From a bacterium (GTDB lineage Bacteria; JAJVIF01; JAGGVT01): DNA of 32,016 bases. Under the pieces are notes generated by a model. It ran no database searches, had not been told where the DNA came from, and was given only the letters and a program-made list of their open reading frames with translations. Positions within the stretch are counted from its first letter, which is position 1, and every line of letters starts with the position of its first letter. A program made the position numbers and the translations under genes. Positions 6,484 to 14,501 of the stretch are shown here, piece by piece. The stretch is taken from NCBI GenBank assembly GCA_021157815.1, contig JAGGVT010000135.1:1-32016 (forward strand), written 5' to 3'.

Positions 6484-7221
6484 TCAGGAACAACTAATCA
6501 CGGCTATAAAAAATTCAGCGTTGTTTAAATCACCAGCCGGGAAATTGTATGGCGTGTGCAATGCCAACAGGCCAACAGGATTCGAGATTTCATAATTCTG
6601 TTTTCCAAGCAAAGGCCCTATCCCAAGATTTTTTTTGAATTTCATGTATGCCTGTTTTATCCCGGATGATCCGGATTTGGCAATCTGGCTGAAATACTCC
6701 ACACCGTCTGGAAACACTGTGTTAATCGCGGATGAAAATTCGGTGAAATCATATTCATGTGTGTGGAATGGGTTGTCCACTGTGGACTTCACAAACGCCA
6801 CGTTAGGTGTGCTTAAGATTATTCTCCCGTTTTTTTTAGTAACTCTTTTAAGTTCATATAGCAATTTTTCGGGATTTTCGAGATGCTCAAAAATCTCAAA
6901 GGCAACGGACAAATCAAAGGACTCATTATCGAAAGGCATGTTTAAAACATCAGCGGTGATATAATCCGTATTGTTCAGGTGGAAATTATCATTCGCGAAA
7001 TCGATTGTTTCACCCGCGATATCAGCTCCGGTAACATGCTCAGCTTTTGACGCGAGGATATAGCTGCCATAACCTGCTCCGCATGCTGCATCCAGAACCT
7101 TTAACCCGTTTGAATAACCGAGCGCGAATTTGTAACGCGCGACATGTTCCTGAAGCAGGATGCGATCAACCTGGCCGGGTATCATGCGCTCGCCTGTGAA
7201 TTTCATGTCATTTCCCATCAT
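6484..7221 (-). CDS. Class I SAM-dependent methyltransferase
   Basis: 245 residues. After an N-terminal TGERMIPG motif comes the Rossmann core: motif I VLDAACGAGYGSYILAS at about 40-56, acidic motif II VTGADIAGETIDFA, then DVLNMPFDNESFDLSVAFEIFEHL and the post-motif RIILSTPNV. This is the methyltransferase-11/23 type often seen with surface-polysaccharide or natural-product genes; no substrate can be deduced. ATG 7221 and ATG 7218 both follow AGGTG, so the exact start is uncertain by one codon. It is transcribed divergently from the DnaB-like gene across about 140 bp. Its 3' end abuts the nested repeats, and the stop lies within the outer terminus of that element. Confidence 0.85.
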   Translation of the reverse strand: MMGNDMKFTGERMIPGQVDRILLQEHVARYKFALGYSNGLKVLDAACGAGYGSYILASKAEHVTGADIAGETIDFANDNFHLNNTDYITADVLNMPFDNESFDLSVAFEIFEHLENPEKLLYELKRVTKKNGRIILSTPNVAFVKSTVDNPFHTHEYDFTEFSSAINTVFPDGVEYFSQIAKSGSSGIKQAYMKFKKNLGIGPLLGKQNYEISNPVGLLALHTPYNFPAGDLNNAEFFIAVISCS

Positions 7222-7363
7222 TTACACCTGAAATCAGATGATTTCATCAAATTAGTGTATCACGACATCAGGTGGCGTGTATAGGAATGGTGTTTTAGTG
7301 GATATTAAATAGGGGGAAGATTGCATGTGCAATCAGATGAAAATATATATTTAAGGATGCGCA

Positions 7364-9016
7364 ATGTCTGACAGCATTAGAAAATTGTCTGATATTCTTG
7401 GTGCAGGGGATGAGCTTAGTCCAGACACCGAATCAACACAAATCGGTGTTCGGGTTGAGGATGTTCCCGATGAACCGAGCGCGCCAATAGTTCCACTCGA
7501 AGATACTCAGGATGATGATGCCTCCGAGGGAATTTCAGCATTTGGTAAAGAAACAGCAGCTGTGACAAATCAGCTTGTGATGGAGTGGGAAATTCTTGGC
7601 ATTTTCTTCAAGAATCCATCCAGAGACCTTGCGATGACTCTTCGCGATTTTGGCCCATCGCTGGTGCTGTACACATCTCAATGCCGCGGAATAATACAGG
7701 TTATTTTTGAAATGATTATTACCAGCAAGGAGATTGATTTTGCGACTGTAATTGAGGCCACCGAAAAGCAGAACGCGCTGGATGGTATCGGTGGGCAGGC
7801 GGGGGTTGAAACCCTGGTGAATTCAACATTCACGTCACCGGATGAATTCGCGATTGTTGTGCAACGCCTTAAGGATTATCACACAGTTAGAAAAATTCGC
7901 TCGTTAATGGAGTCTGGGCTTTCGCTCCTCAAGCAGGGCAAGCGCGACCCGCAGCAGATTATTAATATGCTGAAACTTGATATCGAGAGGATAAGCCAGA
8001 ATGCGAGTGGTGATGAGCCTCGCACTGTAGCGGCGATTCTTGATGATATTCATAACAAGACACTTATGGGCAAGATGTCCGGGTTCAAATCCTTTGCGAG
8101 CGGTTTTGATGCACTGGACAGGACAATCAAGGGGCTTGGGCAAGGGGAACTTATTCTTATTGGCGGTGCGCAAGGGGTTGGTAAAACCATTATGGCGCTT
8201 CAGATGGCGCGAAACCTGGCATGTTCCGGAGAGGTAAAAGTGCTTTATATCTGCTTCGAACATGGTGAGGAATATCTTCTTAAACGTTTGATTCCAATGG
8301 AAAGCGTAAATCCGTTCGGGCTTACCGCATTTGATCTTGGTCTTGTTGAGAAGGATGTTCTTGAGGGAATCAACAAGGCGAGCGAGGGAAAAGTCGGATT
8401 TACCGAACTGCTGCGAAGCAGTGAAAGAGGAAAAAAGGTTCTTGACAAGATTGAAGAGTACAAGAATGAGTTGGTTCTCTACAAGGGCAACACTTTCAAG
8501 ACGACTTTGCAGGCGATTCGCAGAATGGCAATCGACATGATGCATGAAAGCGGAAAACAGGTTGCGCTCGTCGTGGACTATCTCCAGAAAGTGCCTGTTT
8601 ATCCTGACCCGGCGAGTGAAAATGAAAAAGTAACTACTATTACAGAAGGATTGAAGGATATTGCGCTGACACTTGAAATTCCGATTATTGCAATTGTAGC
8701 CGCGGACAAGGAGGGCCTGAAAGCGAAACGCCTGAGGCTGTATCATCTGCGAGGTTCAAGCTCGATTGACTACGAAGCTGATATAGCGTTGATTCTCAAC
8801 GACAAGTCGAAGATTATTTCCAAAAGCAATATCGCTTATAACCCCAGTAAAATCGCTGAGTACAACAAGTGGGTTATATGTACAGTTGAAAAAAACAGGA
8901 CAGGGCGCAAAATGGTCGATTTGGAATTTCAGAAACATTTCAAATTCTTTTGTTTTGACCCGAGGGGACGCATTGTTCAGGAACAGCTGATAGAGGAAAA
9001 ACTGTTCAAGGAGTAG
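7364..9016 (+). CDS. DnaB-like replicative-helicase-family ATPase, diverged
   Basis: 550 residues. Residues 1-65 are acidic and low in structure. Residues about 70-210 resemble the DnaB N-terminal helical domain (WEILGIFFKNP, then IGGQAGVETLVNSTFTSPDE). From about 240 a RecA-type core follows: SGFDALDRTIKGLGQGELILIGG, Walker A GGAQGVGKT (K274), Walker B VALVVDYLQ (D405), then GLKDIALTLEIPIIAIVA and LRGSSSIDYEADIALILN. The C-terminus ends with RTGRKMVDLEF. It is diverged from canonical DnaB (the usual SQLNR segment reads IAIVAADKE), so it may be a paralogue of the replicative helicase. No dnaA, ssb, rplI or primase gene is nearby. AAGGA precedes ATG 7364 at 6 nt. Family is firm, cellular role is not. 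Confidence 0.75.
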   Translation: MSDSIRKLSDILGAGDELSPDTESTQIGVRVEDVPDEPSAPIVPLEDTQDDDASEGISAFGKETAAVTNQLVMEWEILGIFFKNPSRDLAMTLRDFGPSLVLYTSQCRGIIQVIFEMIITSKEIDFATVIEATEKQNALDGIGGQAGVETLVNSTFTSPDEFAIVVQRLKDYHTVRKIRSLMESGLSLLKQGKRDPQQIINMLKLDIERISQNASGDEPRTVAAILDDIHNKTLMGKMSGFKSFASGFDALDRTIKGLGQGELILIGGAQGVGKTIMALQMARNLACSGEVKVLYICFEHGEEYLLKRLIPMESVNPFGLTAFDLGLVEKDVLEGINKASEGKVGFTELLRSSERGKKVLDKIEEYKNELVLYKGNTFKTTLQAIRRMAIDMMHESGKQVALVVDYLQKVPVYPDPASENEKVTTITEGLKDIALTLEIPIIAIVAADKEGLKAKRLRLYHLRGSSSIDYEADIALILNDKSKIISKSNIAYNPSKIAEYNKWVICTVEKNRTGRKMVDLEFQKHFKFFCFDPRGRIVQEQLIEEKLFKE

Positions 9017-9175
9017 GGAAGAATACTAATTTGCATTGCTTGAAATCGATATTAAATTGAACATATCAGCCGGATTTATCCAGCTGTTATGGGCATAATT
9101 GCCACAAGAGCGACCGCAAGGGATGGCGGCCGTTCTTACTTGTCAGCCTGACAGCATTGCTCACTTTACAAAATT

Positions 9176-9366
9176 GGCTCTTCAATAAACTGTGTGGGTT
9201 GAGTTTAGATTTAGTAAAAAGAGGGGACTGTCCCAGCAAAGTGAATAAACACAGTATAAATAAGGGTTTACAGTATAGTATATTGATAACATCAGATTTG
9301 AAGTCTATGTGGACTGTCCCCTTTTTTTACGGGGGACAAATAACCCGCACAATTTATTGAAGCGCC
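9176..9366. mobile_element. MITE copy A, GGCGCTTCAATAAA family (191 bp)
   Basis: Imperfect 25-bp inverted termini (9176-9200 and 9342-9366) share CTTCAATAAA and GGGTT. The core at 9239-9314 is almost identical to cores at 14107-14183 and, inverted, 27411-27487. GGACTGTCCC motifs flank the core. No transposase is encoded. The remainder of 9017-9462 shows no gene. Confidence 0.7.
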
Positions 9367-9462
9367 ACAAAATTAAATCCTTTTTTTTAATGACAACTGC
9401 TTTTATAATTTCCATGCTAGTATAATTTAAAATGTAGCTATCTTTCTTTCTGGAGAGAAACC

Positions 9463-10770
9463 ATGAAATTACAACACACGTTTCAATTAATCATTGCGTT
9501 GTTTATCATGTTGGCGACGGTGTCATGCGAAACACCTCCGGCATCGGACAACTCGGAAACATCAGCGCGAATGATGCCGACAGACGAGTACAACTATCTT
9601 CTGGAAAGCGAGCACCTGTCCCAAATGCTGGAAAAAGTTGCAGGAATCGGTGAATTCGATTATGAATACGCTGAGATTCAATCAATAATAAAGAAATCAG
9701 GTTATGGCGAACCGGTTATAAAAGGCAAAACGGATGGCGAGCGTATCATTCTGGAAGCGGCGTTTCCTGTCGAAAGCGGATACGAGAAGAAAGCGAAAGT
9801 CCTGTCAAAACTGGCAAGTGACAGGATAATCCTTTCGGGACGAATAAAACCCGATCGTTTGGTTGGTTATTTCAAGATGCCCGGCCTTCAGAGTATTTTG
9901 GATACAGTCCATGATTATATCGATATCCTTATTGAAAACGATGAAGGACCGACAGGCAAAGCCAATCCAATGGTGCAAATATACGGCGCCTGTATGATGG
10001 GCGGTGTCAGCCTTCAGGAGGATGTATTTTCATGGATGGGAGATGAGATGGGCTGTGTCCTGTTTGTTGCCAGGGACAGTGAGGACAAGGATTATATCAG
10101 CTGCGCGGGCGCTCTCTCCATTAAGAACAAAAAGAACGCCAGTGACAAGATTTACAAACTAATGGGAATAGCGCAGCATTTACTGGGGAGTGATGTTGAT
10201 ACTGATGAAATCCTCACAGTGCGGAATTACAAATCTTTTGAGATACATGAACTAAATATGGAACTGCTCGGAGGTTATCAGGAATTTGCAGATGAAATCG
10301 GCCCAATCTCACCTGCGATTCTTTACACGAATGATTTCATTTTTATCTCCAATAACGAGAATGAGTTGGAACAACTTGCTGATATTTATGACCCCGGCGG
10401 TGCACAGGATGAGCGTGCAGCTTTTGCCGCGCATATTGACCTTGATGCTTTACTGAAATATTCGGCTGTGAATCGAAGGTTATTTATTGATAGTTTAAAG
10501 AAAGAATATGCCGATTCGCCTGATGACTTCAGAAAAATCGACGAATTATTCGATAAATTCGAAAACCTCAAGCAGAACACTGAGCTGGGAAAACTGAAGA
10601 AAGTGGTTAAATTTACTCCAAACGCTATTGTTCTAAGGATTGAATTTACTAAAACATCGCTTGAATTGTTTGAATTTTCAATGGAGCTGCTTTCATCTTA
10701 TCTCGGGGATAACGAACCAGCTGATTCAGCAAATGATTCAGACAACATTGAGGAGGAAATCAAGATCTGA
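9463..10770 (+). CDS. Probable lipoprotein of unknown function
   Basis: 435 residues. A lipoprotein-type signal peptide is visible: MKLQH, a hydrophobic stretch to residue 20 and VSC with C22 as the lipidated cysteine. The lipobox is not perfect because position -3 is Thr. The mature part is acidic and I recognise no family. It contains the motifs FKMPGLQSILDTVHDYIDIL and DVFSWMGDEMGCVLFVARD, and a Lys/Glu-rich C-terminal helix region; the FSWMGDE and FVARD stretches hint at the DUF3352-like substrate-binding lipoproteins, but weakly. GGAGAG precedes the ATG. ribD starts 6 bp after its stop, so both are probably one transcript, without an obvious functional link. Confidence 0.7.
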   Translation: MKLQHTFQLIIALFIMLATVSCETPPASDNSETSARMMPTDEYNYLLESEHLSQMLEKVAGIGEFDYEYAEIQSIIKKSGYGEPVIKGKTDGERIILEAAFPVESGYEKKAKVLSKLASDRIILSGRIKPDRLVGYFKMPGLQSILDTVHDYIDILIENDEGPTGKANPMVQIYGACMMGGVSLQEDVFSWMGDEMGCVLFVARDSEDKDYISCAGALSIKNKKNASDKIYKLMGIAQHLLGSDVDTDEILTVRNYKSFEIHELNMELLGGYQEFADEIGPISPAILYTNDFIFISNNENELEQLADIYDPGGAQDERAAFAAHIDLDALLKYSAVNRRLFIDSLKKEYADSPDDFRKIDELFDKFENLKQNTELGKLKKVVKFTPNAIVLRIEFTKTSLELFEFSMELLSSYLGDNEPADSANDSDNIEEEIKI

Positions 10771-10776
10771 CAAATC

Positions 10777-11952
10777 GTGGATTCAGGATATTCCGAAATC
10801 GAAATTAAACACATGAGTCTCGCGTTGAGCCTTGCCGAAAAAGCTGCTGGACTGAATCATCAGAATCCTCTTGTCGGGGCTGTTGTGGCGGATGGCGAAA
10901 CAGTGCTTGGCACTGGCTATCACCTGTTTGAAACTATCGAACATGCTGAACCCAAAGCTATTCGTGAGGCGGGTGAAAAAGCGCGGGGAGCATCCATTTA
11001 TGTCAACCTTGAACCATGTTCGCATTATGGCCGTACTCCACCATGTGTCGATGCCATTATCAAATCAGGAATTAGAAAAGTCTATTTTTCCATTTACGAT
11101 ACTGATGAACGTGTAAGCACGAATGGTGAATCAGCTTTGAAAAACGCTGGCGTTGAGGTCGATTGCGGATTACTCGCCAATCAGGCGACGGAATTGAATA
11201 GGGATTATCTAAAAGCCAGAGCGACCGGGCTTCCGTGGATTGTTGTAAAAGCAGCGATGAGTTTTGATGGCAAAGTCGGTACGGCTGGGGAAACGGGTTT
11301 ATATATTACATGCGACGAAAGCTTGAAAATAACACATGAACTAAGAGCATGGTGCGGTGGAATAATGGTCGGTGCTGAAACAGTTCGTATCGATAATCCG
11401 CAACTGACATGCAGGCTTGATTCTTTCAAGCATGTTAAAGCGGATTTCGATGATGGTGTTCTTTATCCAGTTTCACGGCAGGCGGATAACCCGGCGCGAA
11501 TTGTAATCAGCAGCAATCCGGATTTTCCGCCGAATACAAAACTCCTGGATACATCAGATACTCGCACGATTGTTATAACATCGAAAGATGCTGCAACCGA
11601 TTCGTTAAAGCAAATGGAATCGCATGGCGTTGAAATTATTCGCGCGGAATCGGTTGATGGCGAAATTGGCCTTTACGATCCCTTTCGAGAACTTGCCAAA
11701 ATGGGAATTATGAGCGTCATGGTTGAGGGCGGTGGAATATTAATCAATTCGCTGGAAAGCATGCGGCTTGTGGATGAGTTCTATATCTTCATCGCGCCTG
11801 TAATAATCGGTGGTGAGGATGCCCCATCATGGACTTCACAAGCCATCAAGGATATTATCTCATTTGAATTTCCAACAGAGGATATCCAAACTTTCAAATC
11901 CGGCAGAGACATTCTAATCCGGGCAAGAGTTAATCCAGGATTAATTACATGA
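10777..11952 (+). CDS. ribD: Riboflavin biosynthesis bifunctional deaminase/reductase RibD
   Basis: 391 residues with both RibD domains. The N-terminal cytidine-deaminase-like domain has zinc ligands H56 and E58 in EHAEPKAI, then C81 and C90 in EPCSHYGRTPPC. The reductase domain starts near 150 (PWIVVKAAMSFDGKVGT) with IMVGAETVRIDNPQLTCR and a terminal VEGGGILINSL. It deaminates diaminohydroxyphosphoribosylaminopyrimidine and then reduces the sugar using NADPH, the second and third steps of riboflavin synthesis. Length is close to normal. The start is GTG 10777; the AGGAGG at about 10751 is rather far, so ATG 10813 remains possible but would cut into the domain. No other rib gene is in the window. 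It ends 34 bp from the convergent FapA-like gene. Confidence 0.92.
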   Translation: MDSGYSEIEIKHMSLALSLAEKAAGLNHQNPLVGAVVADGETVLGTGYHLFETIEHAEPKAIREAGEKARGASIYVNLEPCSHYGRTPPCVDAIIKSGIRKVYFSIYDTDERVSTNGESALKNAGVEVDCGLLANQATELNRDYLKARATGLPWIVVKAAMSFDGKVGTAGETGLYITCDESLKITHELRAWCGGIMVGAETVRIDNPQLTCRLDSFKHVKADFDDGVLYPVSRQADNPARIVISSNPDFPPNTKLLDTSDTRTIVITSKDAATDSLKQMESHGVEIIRAESVDGEIGLYDPFRELAKMGIMSVMVEGGGILINSLESMRLVDEFYIFIAPVIIGGEDAPSWTSQAIKDIISFEFPTEDIQTFKSGRDILIRARVNPGLIT

Positions 11953-11986
11953 TTGGTTTTGATAACTTCGGGGAAAGTTTAAAATA

Positions 11987-13807
11987 TCATTGCTCAATGT
12001 TTTTAAGATCAGAAGCCTCGAGTGGCTCCATGACCAGTTTGAAATCTCGAACGATGAATTTTACACCTTTATATTCCTGCTTGACAGCCAGTTTGAATCG
12101 GTTGATATGAACAAAAACGTTTGGGTAAACAGTGCCAACGACACAAACATACTGATCCGATGCAACAACGGATTCTACAAAATCGGGGTCAATCTCCCGG
12201 ATGCTGTTTATAATTTCTCCCTTCCGCAATTCAAGTATTCCTTTTGAATCTTGAGCATTTTCATCATGCATTTCGTTACATTTCTGTGTTAGCTGATCAA
12301 TCTCGATTTCTATCTCAGATAGCTGTTTAATCAACTGGTCCATCATGCTGGTTTGTTCTTCAGTCAGTTTATCTGTTTTATCATGTAATGGGTTAATATA
12401 AACCTCGGTTCTGGGGGCTGACAGATTTCCGAGCCGGTTTGCCATAACATCTTTCTCGGCTGTTACTGAGCCTCCAGTAATGTATCCCTTTTTGCCAAGA
12501 GCTCTTACTGACTTTTTGGATTTGATATTGCAGTGATATGCATAATCCGTGATTACAACGTCACCATCAGCTTCGACAGTAACGCCTTCCATGAATTGCG
12601 CATGAACATTGCCGCCAGCTTTAAGATAAGCGTTTTGCTCCGCTCGAATTCCTCGATTGATTTGGATATTGCCTTCTGCCTCCAGATGAGCTGATTCACA
12701 TGTTTCATTGATGAAAATATCACCCTTTGCGATGATTTCGAAACCACTATCGACCTTTCCATTAATTGTAACATCACCGGCAAAATTGATGTTACCGGTT
12801 TCAAGGCCGACATCACCCTTGATATTTAGAACCGGCTCAATGCTTACTTGTCCGCCTATACTTTGTGGGATACCAGAAATTGTTGCAATCAGGTTGTTGG
12901 GATTCTTCGAGTCGATAATTGTGTTTTTTCCTACGGGTAGGATGGCTTCTTTTCCATGATTTTGTTTGATTTTTTTGCCTTTTACGTTATATCCAGGCGC
13001 TCCTTCACTTGGTGCAATCAGTTCGCAAAGAGTGTCGCCTTTCTCCACGCTTTCAAATATGCCAAGAGAATGGAAATCAGCGCGCCCCTTGTCGTCAATT
13101 TGAGGGCCATGTTTACTTTTTTGGGCGTCGAAATGGAATATTACAGTGCCCGGTTCACCATCGATTTGTGTAACTCCACGCGCAATTATTATGGGTTCCG
13201 CGCCATAACTTCCCTTGACAATTTCAGGAATAATATTTTCGCGAATCCCCTGAACAATACCAGCTTTCTTAAGCGCCATCATTATGTCCTCTTCATGCAA
13301 ATGCTGGTTCTCATCAGTTATATTAACCATGATGCTGGCTTCCATGCAGTCAGGAGTAAGGGTAATCTCAATATCCGGAAGTGTGCGAGTTCCCACACAA
13401 AACGAATAGTCTTTTGTTTCGTTTTTCTGGTGTCTGATTGCCTTCTCAATCGCTTTCATGTCAGGCGAGACATCGGAATAATTATCATATTGCAACTGCA
13501 TCAGAATATCCATTTTTGTGAGTGGGTTTTCTGAACCTTCCGGAATGATAGTTGCGATTACTTTGCTCGAGTCCTTTTCTGATAGTTTAAAAATGATGGA
13601 ATCGTCATGTTTTTGCGGAAGTATGCTTGAAACACGAAATAACCCGGATTCAGTATCCTTGAGCATCTCAGTGAAATCAGATTCATTGAAATCACTGGCG
13701 CCAAGTTCATCCAGTGATTCCTTAAGATCATCAAGGAAATCCTGGTCAGCCTGAGGGTTTTCGATATACAGGCCATCTTCCCGTATTAGTATTTTTACTG
13801 CCGCCAT
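11987..13807 (-). CDS. FapA/DUF342-family protein, paralogue 1
   Basis: 606 residues from ATG 13807, preceded by GAGAGG at good spacing; an upstream in-frame ATG at 13822 lacks a site, and alignment with paralogue 2 also supports 13807. The N-terminal half (to about 250) is the FapA-type domain ending in VIFHFDAQKSKHGPQID. Residues about 255-460 form a right-handed beta-helix-like region rich in short repeats (GDVGLETGNINFAGDVTING, GDIFINE, GNVHAQFMEGVTVEADGDV). A coiled coil follows (about 480-540) and a conserved tail. The family is named after a flagellar assembly protein but is common in non-flagellated bacteria; polymerisation like bactofilins is a reasonable guess. The gene follows paralogue 2 on the same strand, separated by a composite repeat. 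Confidence 0.85.
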   Translation of the reverse strand: MAAVKILIREDGLYIENPQADQDFLDDLKESLDELGASDFNESDFTEMLKDTESGLFRVSSILPQKHDDSIIFKLSEKDSSKVIATIIPEGSENPLTKMDILMQLQYDNYSDVSPDMKAIEKAIRHQKNETKDYSFCVGTRTLPDIEITLTPDCMEASIMVNITDENQHLHEEDIMMALKKAGIVQGIRENIIPEIVKGSYGAEPIIIARGVTQIDGEPGTVIFHFDAQKSKHGPQIDDKGRADFHSLGIFESVEKGDTLCELIAPSEGAPGYNVKGKKIKQNHGKEAILPVGKNTIIDSKNPNNLIATISGIPQSIGGQVSIEPVLNIKGDVGLETGNINFAGDVTINGKVDSGFEIIAKGDIFINETCESAHLEAEGNIQINRGIRAEQNAYLKAGGNVHAQFMEGVTVEADGDVVITDYAYHCNIKSKKSVRALGKKGYITGGSVTAEKDVMANRLGNLSAPRTEVYINPLHDKTDKLTEEQTSMMDQLIKQLSEIEIEIDQLTQKCNEMHDENAQDSKGILELRKGEIINSIREIDPDFVESVVASDQYVCVVGTVYPNVFVHINRFKLAVKQEYKGVKFIVRDFKLVMEPLEASDLKNIEQ

Positions 13808-14015
13808 ATAGCAGCCTCTCAATTACCATAGTATTAATTCAGCAACAATCCCCTTTTTCTGCCAAGACTAATGGAACGCTTTATTTACCGTGATAAAAAA
13901 ACGCTCCCGTATTATTAGTCTTTCATAAAGATTCCTGATAGCTCAATATTAATATCGTTGTTGTGAAGTGTTTTTTGCTTTATGATAATTACTATCCGGG
14001 AAAATTCGAACGAAA

Positions 14016-14468
14016 GGGGCTGTTGAAAAAGGGATAGATTTTAGGCGCTTCAATAAATCGTGTGGGTTGAGTTTAGATTGAGCAAAAAAAAAGGACTGTC
14101 CAAACCAAGTGAATAAATACAGTATAAATAAGGGTTTACAGCATAGTATATTGATAACATCAGATTTGAAGCATCATGTGGACGTACCCCATGATTGGGG
14201 AAAGCCCCTTTTTTTACGGTGGGGCAAATAACCCACACAATTTATTGAAGCGCCAGATTTTAATGTAACCCGGAATGCCTTTATAAAAAGACATGAATCA
14301 ATTCTGCAACGTTTGCAGGCATTCCGGGGTTCCGCATAGATAGCCACCTCCCAGGCATGCCTGATTCACCTTATAGATAATTGTTTCTTTAGTTCGGGAC
14401 GGCATGCCTGTCCTGAGCCTGCCGACAGGAACCGGGTTACGGGGAAAATAGGCTTTTTCAACAGCCCC
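14016..14468. mobile_element. Composite repeat with GGGGCTGTTGAAAAAG termini
   Basis: GGGGCTGTTGAAAAAG (14016-14031) is exactly inverted at 14453-14468. The 453-bp interior contains the MITE copy B at its left side and an unrelated GCATGCC/GGCATGCC- and CCCGG-rich segment at the right. There is no clear target duplication (CGAAA left, GAGAG right). It lies between the two FapA-like genes and may separate them transcriptionally. Confidence 0.65.
14044..14254. mobile_element. MITE copy B, GGCGCTTCAATAAA family (211 bp)
   Basis: 25-bp inverted termini at 14044-14068 and 14230-14254 (GGCGCTTCAATAAAT…GTGTGGGTT) match each other almost perfectly. The core 14107-14183 is nearly identical to copies A and C. 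Short open frames inside it are artefacts of the repeat. Confidence 0.75.
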
Positions 14469-14501
14469 GAGAGCAGGAAAAATGGTGATTATTTCGCGAT
14501 A

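Larger units (their letters stand above)
5961..6491. mobile_element. Outer layer of a nested repeat: diverged copy of the 1-125 element
   Basis: The left end GATTGTTGAAAAAC (5961-5974) and right end GGTTTTTCAGGAAC (about 6479-6491) are worn inverted termini. The right interior (GCATAAATACAGGGCGACCC at about 6410-6429) matches the interior of the element at 1-125. Two further elements are inserted near its central hairpin loop (GGGCGAAC … GTTCGCCC). It ends at the stop codon of the methyltransferase gene. Confidence 0.55.

Noticed and set aside
6129-6528. Short plus-strand reading frames of 70-80 codons
   Set aside because: They run through nested repeats and palindromes and overlap each other. 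No coding signal is seen.
12956-13534. 192-codon open frame on the plus strand
   Set aside because: It lies antisense inside the FapA-like gene, has no ribosome site and no family resemblance. The same holds for the 190-codon plus-strand frame at 24813-25385 inside nrdJ.
14050-14238. Small minus-strand reading frame between the FapA-like genes
   Set aside because: It lies entirely in MITE copy B and is not kept open in copies A and C.
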